Of a stretch of 43,999 nt of DNA, positions 1 through 8,216 are shown piece by piece. Position numbers and translations under genes: made by a program. The stretch is from positions 1 through 43,999 of IMG/VR virus record IMGVR_UViG_3300036770_001292; one strand, written 5' to 3'. Below the pieces are notes generated by a model that had not been told where the DNA came from, did no database searches, and saw only the letters and a list, made by a program, of their open reading frames with translations. Origin of the DNA: a virus. Within the stretch, counting starts at the first letter, position 1, and every line of letters begins with the position of its first letter.

Positions 1-22
1 TTGGTCAACTCAAACTAAAAGA

Positions 23-394
23 TTAGTTTGTAAATGTTGCTGTTGCGGTAACTGTTGATGTACCACCGGTTGCTGCGTCAACTGCGGCTGCAAGAGTAGC
101 AGTAGTCCATCCACCTGTTGGATATACAGCAAGAGCCAATGTGTCAGTAGTTGTGTTAGTAAATTCATAGATATGAATTGTTGCTAACTGCTCTACAGTC
201 TGAATTGTCTGCAATGCGATGGTTGTATTTGCTGCAACGTCTGCTAACTCGATTGTGAAGAAATCAAGTTTTGGACCTTGTGGTTGAACTGTTAATCCTG
301 AAGAAACAGCATTAACTGCGCCGGTTGTGTAATCTGGCTGATCAAGCCATAGAACTGGTTGAAAGTCACCATGTGTACGTGTAAATTGTGCCAT
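23..394 (-). CDS. Putative virion structural protein, 123 aa
   Basis: The protein is rich in Thr, Ala and Val and has alternating hydrophobic/Thr strands. Its last third is low-complexity (AAAVDAATGGTSTVTATATF), as seen in beta-rich phage decoration or head proteins. There is no signal peptide, membrane segment or enzyme motif. The ATG is preceded by AAAGGAA at good spacing, and a late-type ATAAATA box lies about 45 nt upstream, so late expression as a virion part is likely. The exact role is inference. Confidence 0.7.
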   Translation of the reverse strand: MAQFTRTHGDFQPVLWLDQPDYTTGAVNAVSSGLTVQPQGPKLDFFTIELADVAANTTIALQTIQTVEQLATIHIYEFTNTTTDTLALAVYPTGGWTTATLAAAVDAATGGTSTVTATATFTN

Positions 395-437
395 TTTTTT
401 ATTCCTTTAAGTTAGTTCGAACACTGAGGTTCGTACA

Positions 438-448
438 GTTATTTATGC
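438..448 (-). promoter_or_regulatory. T4-type late promoter box
   Basis: On the minus strand this reads GCATAAATAAC, close to the T4 late consensus TATAAATA. It lies in an 82-nt intergenic gap before a likely virion gene (23-394). No sigma-70 -35 box is present, as expected for gp55-dependent late promoters. Confidence 0.5.
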
Positions 449-476
449 CTGGAACAAAAAAATGTCGGTTTTGGTG

Positions 477-1625
477 TCAACGGCCGGCAAGATTTTGACG
501 GCTAAAGCCCATACGGTCTACAAATTTGAGTCCTTGAGCAACAAACCCTTCTTGAGTCTGTGTACCGTCTTGTAGATAGCCCTTAACAGGACTAGATTCT
601 GCGGCTTTGTTTAACTGTTGTACAACGTTCATTTTGAGATTATAGATAGCGATCCATATGGTAAATGCCCCTACTAAACCTTCAGCATTTTCTGCAAAAT
701 GCTTGTCTATCTTTGCTCTCATACTATCGGTCATCGGTCTTGAAGCAACATAATCTTTAAACCCATCAAGCAGATTACTTAAATCACCTGACACAATACG
801 CTTATTAATATAGGTTGTGAACAACTGATTAAACGTATTACGTGCTTGAGGGGCAGTAGTCATTAACTTCTGTACTGCTGTTCCATACTGATTTATTGCT
901 TTTTTAACTTCATTTACTAAGCCAGCATCTAACTTGAGTTTGGGAGTTATAGGCATTTTACTAGGAACGATAGCAATATTGCTATTGTTCTTTAGACTAC
1001 CTATAGTCCCGTTCAATGGTGTTGCTTGATCCGTTGAGGCAGCATCTGGAGGTATAAATTGATGCACCGCTATACCAGCAGTTTTACCTGCCATCAACTT
1101 ACCTACTTCACTATTAGGATCCACAGTGTACGTTATACCATTAGGATTAGCCCTAAAAGTATATACACCGTCTTTTTCTTCTAATGGTTGACTGAATAAT
1201 AAGTCACCCCAATAGAATCCTTTACTTCTATCTGCCTTCTCAAGTCCAGGCCATATTTCAGCAATAAGTTGATGTAATCCTACACGGTCTACACCACGTG
1301 CCTGATCGTATTGAACAAACTGCTCAGGGCTAAACACTTGTCTGCCTGTGCCGTCTTTTTTATTAAACATATGTTTGTCCATGATGCTAAACTTACCGTT
1401 AACACCGCGGCCAAATATCAATGCAGGATAGCCGTCCCATTTAATAGTGACAGTATCAGGAGTCTTTACAGTGCGTTGTATAGCATCTAATGCTCGTTTA
1501 GCACCTTGAACATCTCCCAAAAATACAAGATCCTCAGGATGATCTAGGTGACCCTTATCCTCTTTTACAATTTCTAAGGATTGTAACTTAGATGATAATA
1601 CTGATAGGCTTTCTGCTAAGTTCAT
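477..1625 (-). CDS. Nucleotidyltransferase/ligase-like phage protein (DUF6267-like)
   Basis: The 382-aa protein carries IKWDGYPALIFGR at residues 61-73. This resembles motif I (K-x-D-G) of covalent nucleotidyltransferases such as RNA/DNA ligases, with K62 as the candidate nucleotide-accepting lysine. An upstream HPEDLVFLGDVQGAKRAL block and downstream GFYWGDLLF (about 136-144) and GIAVHQF (about 184-190) could correspond to motifs III and IV. This architecture recalls a conserved family of unknown function in T4-like phages, which I associate with DUF6267. The C-terminal half is helical and unassigned. Its ATG overlaps the stop of the upstream gene by 4 nt (ATGA), so the two are probably translationally coupled. 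Enzymatic activity is inference. Confidence 0.7.
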   Translation of the reverse strand: MNLAESLSVLSSKLQSLEIVKEDKGHLDHPEDLVFLGDVQGAKRALDAIQRTVKTPDTVTIKWDGYPALIFGRGVNGKFSIMDKHMFNKKDGTGRQVFSPEQFVQYDQARGVDRVGLHQLIAEIWPGLEKADRSKGFYWGDLLFSQPLEEKDGVYTFRANPNGITYTVDPNSEVGKLMAGKTAGIAVHQFIPPDAASTDQATPLNGTIGSLKNNSNIAIVPSKMPITPKLKLDAGLVNEVKKAINQYGTAVQKLMTTAPQARNTFNQLFTTYINKRIVSGDLSNLLDGFKDYVASRPMTDSMRAKIDKHFAENAEGLVGAFTIWIAIYNLKMNVVQQLNKAAESSPVKGYLQDGTQTQEGFVAQGLKFVDRMGFSRQNLAGR

Positions 1626-3010
1626 TTGAATCTACGAATTTTAGTTTCTGCTACCTTTTGTGCTGGTGCGGCAGCAGGCGCTGATATAGTAGGTCTGTCA
1701 ACAAACCCTGGCTTTTGTGCAGGAGCAGCACTAGGTGCTGCCTTAGCATCAAGGCCCTGAGTAGGAGTACCAGTTGTCAATTCTTTCATTGTTTCTGCAT
1801 AAAGTTTAGCATCAACACTCTTTAATCTAGCCATTGTAGACTTGACAAGTTCAGCCATTTGATGACTGTTCATTTGCTGAGTTTGAGCGGCTGCGGCTGC
1901 TGCGGGTTGCGCGGCTGCTGCGGGTTCGGCTGCTTTCTCTGCACCTGCTTGTGGTGTTTCTGCTCCCTTACCTACAATGTTTGCGGCGCCTGCTGGAACA
2001 TTACCCTTAGAAACTGCATAACTTACTTGTGCTAACTTTTCTAGTGCGCTACGGCCTCTATCTTTAGCATATGAGGCTTGTACTGCATCAATACCTTTAT
2101 CAATAACTGCTTGATTTACAGCATAGTTAACACCCTTCATATATTGCGGGTACCATTGATTCTTAAGATATTGACTGATACTAACTTTACCTGAATCTGC
2201 TTCTAGTATGCTTTCAAAAATGTTATTAAGTTTAACATAACGTGATTCTACTATGCGATACTTTTTAGTATTAGATTCTACTAATACAGAAAGACCTAAA
2301 TCAGTCCATGTTAATCCAGCACCTTCAATAAGCATGTTTAGATAGTAAATCTTCCAACCTTCTTTTACGCCCATTGGGTTAAGATCCATGCGCTGACCTG
2401 CTCTCATTTTTTGAATAGCGGCTGTAGCAAAATTTGGATCACTATTTTTCTTTAATACGAATTCTGCTGTTTTAAGTGCATTAGCCCATTCTGGATAATC
2501 TTTGCGATCAGCCATGTAGTTTACTAATTCTTTAGTCAATGCAATCTTTTGCGCCTTGTCAGTTACCTGACCCAATTGCTGACTTACACCCTTAACGTAA
2601 TTGTTTAAATTCTGTGTAGTTTGTTGCTGTTGCTTGTATTTACCAGTGGCCATATTTGTGCCAGTCTTTGGTAAACCACCTGCTGTAGGTGCTGTTGGAG
2701 TAGTAGGAGTAGTTACAGGGGGAACAGTTGGTTCAGGTTTTACTGATTTTGGATCAACTGGTGTTCCCTGTGCTGCCTGAGGCTTAGCATTTCTCATTTT
2801 AGGGTCTACTAAACCACCCTCAATAGCAGTTTCTAATGATGATATAGCATCACCTACGAAATCCTTAATAAACATGTCCTGCGCCATTTGCTGTTGCAAT
2901 GTCTTACCACCTGCTTGGCCGGTCATCTTTTTAAGAGCAGCGGAGCCGTAGTCTCCTATTAAACTGCTTAATCTAAGTTCTTCTAACTTCTTGAATTCAT
3001 CTAATTTCAT
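1622..3010 (-). CDS. Ala/Pro/Gln-rich phage protein, probably virion-associated
   Basis: The protein has 462 aa. It begins with a charged helical segment (LDEFKKLEELRLSSLIGD). Residues about 78-125 form a Pro/Thr-rich linker, followed by a helical middle region. The last third again contains Ala/Pro/Gln-rich linkers with AAAA tracts. Such modular linker-rich proteins are common among T4-like head-core or virion-associated proteins, but no family is recognised with certainty. It is coupled by ATGA overlap to the ligase-like gene, and a 77-aa gene lies 3 nt upstream, so the three form one transcription unit. Confidence 0.65.
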   Translation of the reverse strand: MKLDEFKKLEELRLSSLIGDYGSAALKKMTGQAGGKTLQQQMAQDMFIKDFVGDAISSLETAIEGGLVDPKMRNAKPQAAQGTPVDPKSVKPEPTVPPVTTPTTPTAPTAGGLPKTGTNMATGKYKQQQQTTQNLNNYVKGVSQQLGQVTDKAQKIALTKELVNYMADRKDYPEWANALKTAEFVLKKNSDPNFATAAIQKMRAGQRMDLNPMGVKEGWKIYYLNMLIEGAGLTWTDLGLSVLVESNTKKYRIVESRYVKLNNIFESILEADSGKVSISQYLKNQWYPQYMKGVNYAVNQAVIDKGIDAVQASYAKDRGRSALEKLAQVSYAVSKGNVPAGAANIVGKGAETPQAGAEKAAEPAAAAQPAAAAAAQTQQMNSHQMAELVKSTMARLKSVDAKLYAETMKELTTGTPTQGLDAKAAPSAAPAQKPGFVDRPTISAPAAAPAQKVAETKIRRFK

Positions 3011-3013
3011 GAC

Positions 3014-3247
3014 TTATTTCCTTAAGGACTTCGAAAATCTCTTTTGATCTTTGCTTTTTATAGCACTGAGAAGTTTCTTTTCCAAGAGTTCTGCTTTTTC
3101 AGCGTCATATTTTCTATTGATAAGTTCAATAAGATTGATGGCGCTGGTTATGACATTAAGAGCCCTAGACTCAATAACATGATTTATATCACGGTTTGCC
3201 CCTATAGACTCTAACTCTTCCAATAGGCTTCTTGTTTTCTTTTGCAT
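3014..3247 (-). CDS. Small charged helical protein, 77 aa
   Basis: The protein is unrecognised. It is Lys/Glu-rich and predicted all-helical, with a basic C-terminus (KSKDQKRFSKSLRK). The ATG is preceded by AGGAT at about 8 nt. A TAAATAC box at 3264-3270 may be a weak late promoter. It is the first gene of the 477-3247 unit. Confidence 0.6.
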   Translation of the reverse strand: MQKKTRSLLEELESIGANRDINHVIESRALNVITSAINLIELINRKYDAEKAELLEKKLLSAIKSKDQKRFSKSLRK

Positions 3248-3288
3248 ATATAAGATCCTACTAGTATTTAGTCAATATGATGACAATT

Positions 3289-4695
3289 CTATTTCTTTAG
3301 AGAATTCAACAACGACTTAAGTTTAGCACTTTGAACGTCTGCTACAACCTTATTTACCTCTGGTTCTACAGTATTTTGAATAGTATCATTTACGGTGCTA
3401 GTTGCTTTAATTTTATTCATTATATCGTTGGCTGAGGGTTGAGCGTTTTTATGCTTTCCGTGCCCTTCTGGGTCAGGGTCTGTGATTCTCAAGGTTTCGT
3501 TATTAAAATCTAATTCTATCTTCTGCCCTACCCCTGAACTACTACGTGTTTTCATTAGTTGTAGTTGATACTGACCACGCTCACGCATGCTACGGCTAGT
3601 AAAAATACCAAACACGTTATCCGCAGTATTAATCTTCGAAATACCACCTGAGATATGGCTGTGATCAAATTCAATTTCTTCAACGGCTGATCTATTAAGT
3701 TGTGATGCTGTGACGAATAAGACATTTAATTCCTTTGCTAAGTTTCGTAATTCTTCGGATACATATTTATCCTTAACAAACAAATCACTTGGGCTGACCT
3801 TAGCACTTACAGGCATTATCAAGTCCAAATAGTCTACACATAGAAAATCAATTCTCATACCTGTTTGTATTTGTAGTTCTTTGCAATAAGCCCTAATATC
3901 ATTAACGGTGCTTTGCGCTGGCAAATATTTGATACGTAATTTACCTGCTTTCTTTGCAACCATTTTAACTTTCATTTCAACGTTGTCAATGTCTTTGAAA
4001 ATTTCACGGCTACTAGTTTCAGTCATCATACTATCAATACGCATACTACATAGACCTTCACTAAGTTCTAATGTAATATATACGCCACTAAGTCCTGCTT
4101 GTGCCCAGTTAACTGATAAGTTTTGCATGAACAAACTCTTACCTGATCCACTACCACCTGCAAAGATTTGTAGTTCGCCACGATTGAAACCACCATATAG
4201 TTTCTGATCCATACTAGGCCAACCTGTACTGTTCTGACCATTATTAGATTTCAATGCCATAAGCCTTGATCTAGGATCAGCAAAGTAATCAGTACCCATG
4301 TCACGTTGTAATGATATTTGTACTGCATCTTTAACCAGTTTTTCTACTGGATCATATTCGCCCTTCTCAAGCAGATCGGCTGCTTTAAGAATAGCCCTCT
4401 CAAGTTCTTGTCGTTTAGTAAATGATTCAAATTCTACTAAGAACCATTCATAGTGACCATCATCCAATTCAGGAATAATGTCTACCTCAACACCAGTCGT
4501 TGCTTTAATCTGTACAGGTTCAGGCATAGTGTTATACTTTTTACTATGCTCTGTTATAAACTCTGCGACTGGACGTAGTTTTCTATCAAAGTTTTGTGGG
4601 TTCATGATATTCATGACCCTAGTATACAACTCTGCATTCGTTACCATCATCTGCAAAAATAATTTTTGCACATCAATGTTATAATCTTTTATCAA
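3289..4695 (-). CDS. 41: Replicative DNA helicase, T4 gp41 / DnaB-type
   Basis: This 468-aa protein has the RecA-like fold of hexameric 5'-3' replicative helicases. Walker A is GGSGSGKS at residues 180-187, followed by an ITLELSE segment. The Walker B-like FLCVDYLDLI and the VTASQLNRS sensor region occur in DnaB order. The N-terminal 140 residues are the helical domain. It should unwind the fork together with the gp61 primase encoded directly upstream. The start is TTG at 4695. It is supported by a strong GAGGA ribosome binding site that lies inside the end of the primase gene (17-nt overlap). Confidence 0.93.
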   Translation of the reverse strand: MIKDYNIDVQKLFLQMMVTNAELYTRVMNIMNPQNFDRKLRPVAEFITEHSKKYNTMPEPVQIKATTGVEVDIIPELDDGHYEWFLVEFESFTKRQELERAILKAADLLEKGEYDPVEKLVKDAVQISLQRDMGTDYFADPRSRLMALKSNNGQNSTGWPSMDQKLYGGFNRGELQIFAGGSGSGKSLFMQNLSVNWAQAGLSGVYITLELSEGLCSMRIDSMMTETSSREIFKDIDNVEMKVKMVAKKAGKLRIKYLPAQSTVNDIRAYCKELQIQTGMRIDFLCVDYLDLIMPVSAKVSPSDLFVKDKYVSEELRNLAKELNVLFVTASQLNRSAVEEIEFDHSHISGGISKINTADNVFGIFTSRSMRERGQYQLQLMKTRSSSGVGQKIELDFNNETLRITDPDPEGHGKHKNAQPSANDIMNKIKATSTVNDTIQNTVEPEVNKVVADVQSAKLKSLLNSLKK

Positions 4696-5650
4696 GTTGC
4701 TTCCTCTTCATTTCTATTTTAATCTTACTATTTGTTGAATTTTGTAATATACTTAGTAATGTAGGTAATCGCCCATACTTTACTACAGCGTCATTAACGT
4801 CTTTACAATTATCCCAATTGGGTATACTTACGTAAAAGCCCAAATCTAATGCTCTATCACATATACTAAGACCTGTCTTATCTTGGTCTGGGACAAATAT
4901 AATTTTACGATTTAATTTTCGTAATACTTCTACTTGGTCATCATTAATCGTATTATGTGTTAATGCGCAACAATTCAAACTCAATGCATCAAATATACCT
5001 TCTACTAACAAACATACTTCCCACTCGGGTCGTTGCAAGTCGTAACCAAACACATAACCAGGTTGCTGTTCATTGATAAACTTAGGCTTACGGTCATCTA
5101 AGTATCTGCTTGTATGTCCTACAATTTTATTTTCAAAAGTAAAAGGTATAACAATTCTATTGGCTTGTCTACCTTCATCATTAGGTGTAACTATAAAAGG
5201 ATATTCATTATGGGCAATACCACGCTTTGCTAGATAATCAACAAATACTTTATGATTAGGGTTAAAAGGATCAATGATTTCACCATCGGGTAAATTCATC
5301 TCTTTAAATTTTACTTTAAACTTTTCTTTCTTAACCTTTACTAATGACAATAAATCTTTATGCTGTAAACTTTCTAAGTTCCAACGATTGATTTGTTGCT
5401 CATCGATACCGCACCATGTCAAAAATTGTTTAGTATTTTTTGTTAGACTTTTACCTAGCATGAATCCACATTTGAATCCACAGTTAAAGCAATGATACGA
5501 CCAGTTATCACCGTCTTGCTTTACTCCACCTCGTTGTCTTTTATCTTGTTTATGCCCACGATTGTGGCAACAGGGTGCGTTGAAACTATGCCAACCACTC
5601 TGTGTTAATTTCTTCTTTCCAGGGACAATCGTAAGGATATCAAGCATCAT
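4679..5650 (-). CDS. 61: DNA primase, T4 gp61 / DnaG-type
   Basis: The 323-aa protein has an N-terminal zinc-binding region (C27, C28, H33, then CFNC at residues 54-57). A TOPRIM core follows with CLLVEGIFDALSL as the glutamate motif and FVPDQDKTG as the DxD motif. It should make RNA primers with the gp41 helicase, whose start overlaps its end. Two adjacent ATGs are possible (5650 and 5647). No Shine-Dalgarno is visible, and a sigma-70-like promoter lies immediately upstream, so the mRNA may be leaderless with initiation at 5647 or 5650. Confidence 0.9.
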   Translation of the reverse strand: MMLDILTIVPGKKKLTQSGWHSFNAPCCHNRGHKQDKRQRGGVKQDGDNWSYHCFNCGFKCGFMLGKSLTKNTKQFLTWCGIDEQQINRWNLESLQHKDLLSLVKVKKEKFKVKFKEMNLPDGEIIDPFNPNHKVFVDYLAKRGIAHNEYPFIVTPNDEGRQANRIVIPFTFENKIVGHTSRYLDDRKPKFINEQQPGYVFGYDLQRPEWEVCLLVEGIFDALSLNCCALTHNTINDDQVEVLRKLNRKIIFVPDQDKTGLSICDRALDLGFYVSIPNWDNCKDVNDAVVKYGRLPTLLSILQNSTNSKIKIEMKRKQLDKRL

Positions 5651-5653
5651 GTA

Positions 5654-5681
5654 ATTATAACATGATTCTACGTAAAATCAA
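5654..5681 (-). promoter_or_regulatory. Sigma-70-like promoter of the primase gene
   Basis: On the minus strand: TTGATT, 16-nt spacer, TATAAT. The -10 ends 3 nt before the first ATG and 6 nt before the second ATG of the primase gene, so the expected transcription start is at the start codon. Confidence 0.6.
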
Positions 5682-5695
5682 TGTATGTTGGATAC

Positions 5696-6478
5696 TTATC
5701 TTGCCAAAATATTGGTTACTGCGCCCGTGTTACTGGTGAACACCATACGCACGAAAGGATGATAACCGTGTATCGTATACCCAAACGTGTCGGTTACGTT
5801 GGAATACTCTGTTGTAGTGATGGGATACCACTCTCCGCCCTGATTGTCTACGGATCCTTCAATAGTAACGTCCCCATTAAATTCAGTATAATGTGCTTGA
5901 AGTGTTAGTATTGGGTTATCCGCTGTATTAATTATGCTACTATAATATGTATTAGCGTTAGGTAACACATTGCTTATACTATTATTTGCATCTAAATTAG
6001 GGAACGGTTGGCCAGTAGGAATCGTAACTTCTTGTGACGGTACGAATGCAGGAAGAACACTATTTACTATGTTCATTTCTCCCCTAGCACCTGCATTTTG
6101 GTCTACATACACAGGATAATCAAACTGCCCTACAGGAATTTCTAAGGTATAATAGCATTTTTGTGCATCAATATCTTCAAGGTCTGCGGCATTTAACTGT
6201 AATACTGCTAAACCATTAACAGAAAGTGTTAGTGTAAGTGCTTTTCTAAGCAGTACTTGAGTACCGTTATAACTGATAATTCTACAGGTAATCTCTTTAC
6301 CTGTAATATCCACGGGTTTTTGTTCTTGGTTAAGAAACTGAAACTGGAGTTGGTTATCAACTCCCTTATGTAAGGTTAGGGGTTTAGCATATACTGGCAT
6401 ATATTTCCTCGGTGAGTTACCTGAAAGCAATACAACGATGTTACGTTGAAAATAATAGAATACAGATGTAGAGTACAC
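5696..6478 (-). CDS. Virion (baseplate/fibre-type) structural protein
   Basis: The protein is predicted beta-rich. It contains YAKPLTLHKGVDNQLQFQF and QEQKPVDITGKEITCRI near the N-terminus, an arrangement reminiscent of N-terminal baseplate/tail-adaptor domains of phage structural proteins. The C-terminal part (ITTTEYSNVTDTFGYTIHG, HPFVRMVFTSNTG) looks like a beta-sandwich. The chosen start is GTG at 6478, preceded by AAGGAG at 7 nt and by a late box at 6496-6505. An internal ATG at 6400, preceded by GAGGA, is a real alternative giving 234 aa. Both have good ribosome binding sites. Confidence 0.75.
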   Translation of the reverse strand: MYSTSVFYYFQRNIVVLLSGNSPRKYMPVYAKPLTLHKGVDNQLQFQFLNQEQKPVDITGKEITCRIISYNGTQVLLRKALTLTLSVNGLAVLQLNAADLEDIDAQKCYYTLEIPVGQFDYPVYVDQNAGARGEMNIVNSVLPAFVPSQEVTIPTGQPFPNLDANNSISNVLPNANTYYSSIINTADNPILTLQAHYTEFNGDVTIEGSVDNQGGEWYPITTTEYSNVTDTFGYTIHGYHPFVRMVFTSNTGAVTNILAR

Positions 6479-6495
6479 AAATTGGCTCCTTAAAC

Positions 6496-6505
6496 ATATT
6501 TATTC
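6496..6505 (-). promoter_or_regulatory. T4-type late promoter box
   Basis: The minus strand reads GAATAAATAT between the divergent genes 5696-6478 and 6571-6951. Transcription from here would give a very short leader carrying the AAGGAG site of the GTG start at 6478. Confidence 0.5.
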
Positions 6506-6570
6506 TATATTTTAGTAAAATATTTGTTTCGGTAAAGGGTGATTAAATAACAGCAGTACATAATAAAAAG

Positions 6571-6951
6571 ATGATTTCACACGATTTTTTTAAAAAGTTA
6601 AGCGAGAACCACCCCTTTATAACAGTGTGTTCCTATGCCAACCAAGATTACGTAGGGATAGTACAAAACAGGGATGATACATGTACCTCATTATATGATT
6701 ATGGCGCTATTATCGATAATGAGTTAAAGTCTAGGTTTCTAGAATTAGGGGATACTTGGTGGTGGGAGAGCAATAGACTAGTACCTATTAATCTATTCCT
6801 TAAGGAAGAATGGATAGTATTTAAGCCCTATCTAAGAACGTTCAATAACAAGAGTTTAGAGATAATACATGGACCTGTATGTAGTATGATGGAACTACAT
6901 AAACGCAGGTCCAAACGCCGTAGCATTACGTTAGTAAAACGTATGCCTTAA
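6571..6951 (+). CDS. Conserved T4-like phage protein, the only plus-strand gene
   Basis: The 126-aa protein has no recognised catalytic motif. It has Trp-rich and charged segments (GDTWWWESNRLVPINLFL) and a strongly basic C-terminus (HKRRSKRRSITLVKRMP), compatible with nucleic-acid binding. It resembles an uncharacterised small protein I recall from non-cyanobacterial T4-like phages. It is divergent from 5696-6478 and convergent with the peptide deformylase gene, and the two stop codons overlap. Only a weak purine stretch precedes the ATG. A TTAAATAA stretch at 6544-6551 could serve as a late promoter. Confidence 0.75.
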   Translation: MISHDFFKKLSENHPFITVCSYANQDYVGIVQNRDDTCTSLYDYGAIIDNELKSRFLELGDTWWWESNRLVPINLFLKEEWIVFKPYLRTFNNKSLEIIHGPVCSMMELHKRRSKRRSITLVKRMP

Positions 6952-7430
6952 CCCTTACGTTTACGTCTTTCTTTTGCTAGTTGCAAACTAAGTTTAGCGA
7001 CTTTGCTATCAAAACATACGCCATTTAAGTGATCGAATTCATGTTGAAATACTCTAGCAGGTAACTCACCTAATTCTTGCTCAACCACATTGCCCGCCAT
7101 TTGCTGATATCGAACTTTCACAGTTTCAGGTCTAGTCACAGTCAGCCATAGTTTAGGAAAACTCAAACAACCCTCTTGGGCACGATTTTCGCCACTGGTT
7201 TCTAATATCTCTGGGTTGATACAGACAATCAACTTGTCTGGATTGCCCATAAGAAAAATTCTCTTCTTGACTCCACATTGTGGTGCTGCTAATCCTATTC
7301 CACCACTTTCAAACATAATCTTAGCCATTGACTTGACTAGTTCAGTGGGATCACCATCGGCTTCAAAATCCCATGGTTCAGACATTTCTCGTAACTGAGG
7401 ATCATCCTCTTTAAGTAATTTTATTTCCAT
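6948..7430 (-). CDS. def: Peptide deformylase
   Basis: The 160-aa protein has all three PDF motifs in order: GIGLAAPQ (residues 44-51), EGCLS (86-90) and HEFDH (130-134). The metal ligands are C88, H130 and H134, and E131 is the catalytic acid. It removes the N-terminal formyl group from new proteins. It is slightly shorter than bacterial enzymes (about 165-190 aa) and lacks a long C-terminal extension, as in other phage-encoded PDFs. The start lies inside the end of the upstream mini-DnaE gene (20-nt overlap). The gene is convergent with 6571-6951. Confidence 0.95.
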   Translation of the reverse strand: MEIKLLKEDDPQLREMSEPWDFEADGDPTELVKSMAKIMFESGGIGLAAPQCGVKKRIFLMGNPDKLIVCINPEILETSGENRAQEGCLSFPKLWLTVTRPETVKVRYQQMAGNVVEQELGELPARVFQHEFDHLNGVCFDSKVAKLSLQLAKERRKRKG

Positions 7431-8001
7431 GTTCCCTCAACAAATTCATGTGTACTACTACTAGGTTTGCATATGCAATAGCATGACTCTTTTTAAAACT
7501 ATAACCTGTATGATCTTTATCCCATACTGATTTATTAATCTCTACAAATGTTTTACCAATCAAATGTCTTTTTGCAGGTCGTATAACTGCTAGAAACATT
7601 GCCAGCCTAGGTATACTATTTACTGGCTCAGGCATCTTACGTAAAGTATCGTATTGATTACCTAAGTGAATCAATTGTTCGACAACTGTTCTGTCTTTTA
7701 GCATATCCCAATTAGGTTCATTCATCAATTCTAATAAATGATTTTCATCACGAACCTTATTATACACATGAACATTCAATATATCTAATTTAAGATATCC
7801 TCTTTCTTCTGCCTCTTCATAATTCAATGATGACATATCATTGATAGGATCATAGGGTATTTCTGTTACATACACTCCAGTTGGATGCTTACGCATAGGA
7901 GTGACGTTACGCATACTTGCAGGTATGTGCTTAATCAGTGATAAAACTTTATCACGATCACCTACGTCAATATCAATGTCACTTTTAAATTTCATAACCA
8001 T
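7411..8001 (-). CDS. Miniature DnaE-like (C-family DNA polymerase) core protein
   Basis: The 196-aa protein carries several signatures of bacterial Pol III alpha in the correct order. SDIDIDVGDRDKV (residues 7-19) matches the catalytic PDxDxDF...R block. HPTGVYVTEIPYDPINDMSSL (39-59) matches the G-V-H..G-V-V..PL-D region. GYLKLDILN (68-76, D73) matches the third aspartate block GLVKxDFLGL. IRPAK (140-144) resembles the ALYRPGP element, and FKKSHAIAYANL (169-180) matches FNKSHAxAYA. Normal DnaE is over 1,000 aa, so most of the fingers, PHP and C-terminal domains are missing. An ATG at 7995 overlapping the upstream stop is an equally good start. Polymerase activity is not established. Confidence 0.75.
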   Translation of the reverse strand: MVMKFKSDIDIDVGDRDKVLSLIKHIPASMRNVTPMRKHPTGVYVTEIPYDPINDMSSLNYEEAEERGYLKLDILNVHVYNKVRDENHLLELMNEPNWDMLKDRTVVEQLIHLGNQYDTLRKMPEPVNSIPRLAMFLAVIRPAKRHLIGKTFVEINKSVWDKDHTGYSFKKSHAIAYANLVVVHMNLLREHGNKIT

Positions 8002-8216
8002 GTTAAACTAAAAAGCAATGCATCCTGCTCGTTTTGAAATTCCCATTTATATACGCCTGGTATGGCTCTGCCGCCCCAAAAGCAACACCACACACCATCT
8101 CTGTTATCTACAACACTCCAGCGTTTGCCAAACTTTTGTTCACACCAAACAGTTTGTGCGGCGTGACTGTCTCCTCTAGATTTAGGTACTGTGATAATAT
8201 ACTTGAAATCCTTCAC
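7992..8216 (-). CDS. Small F-x-L-R-W-tail family protein, 74 aa
   Basis: The protein is Trp/Cys-rich and ends NEQDALLFSLTWL, a variant of the C-terminal tail shared by about a dozen small proteins in this window. The middle includes WSVVDNRDGVWCCFWGG. The start is GTG at 8216, overlapping the exonuclease stop (GTGA) with GGAT upstream. Function unknown. Confidence 0.65.
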   Translation of the reverse strand: MKDFKYIITVPKSRGDSHAAQTVWCEQKFGKRWSVVDNRDGVWCCFWGGRAIPGVYKWEFQNEQDALLFSLTWL

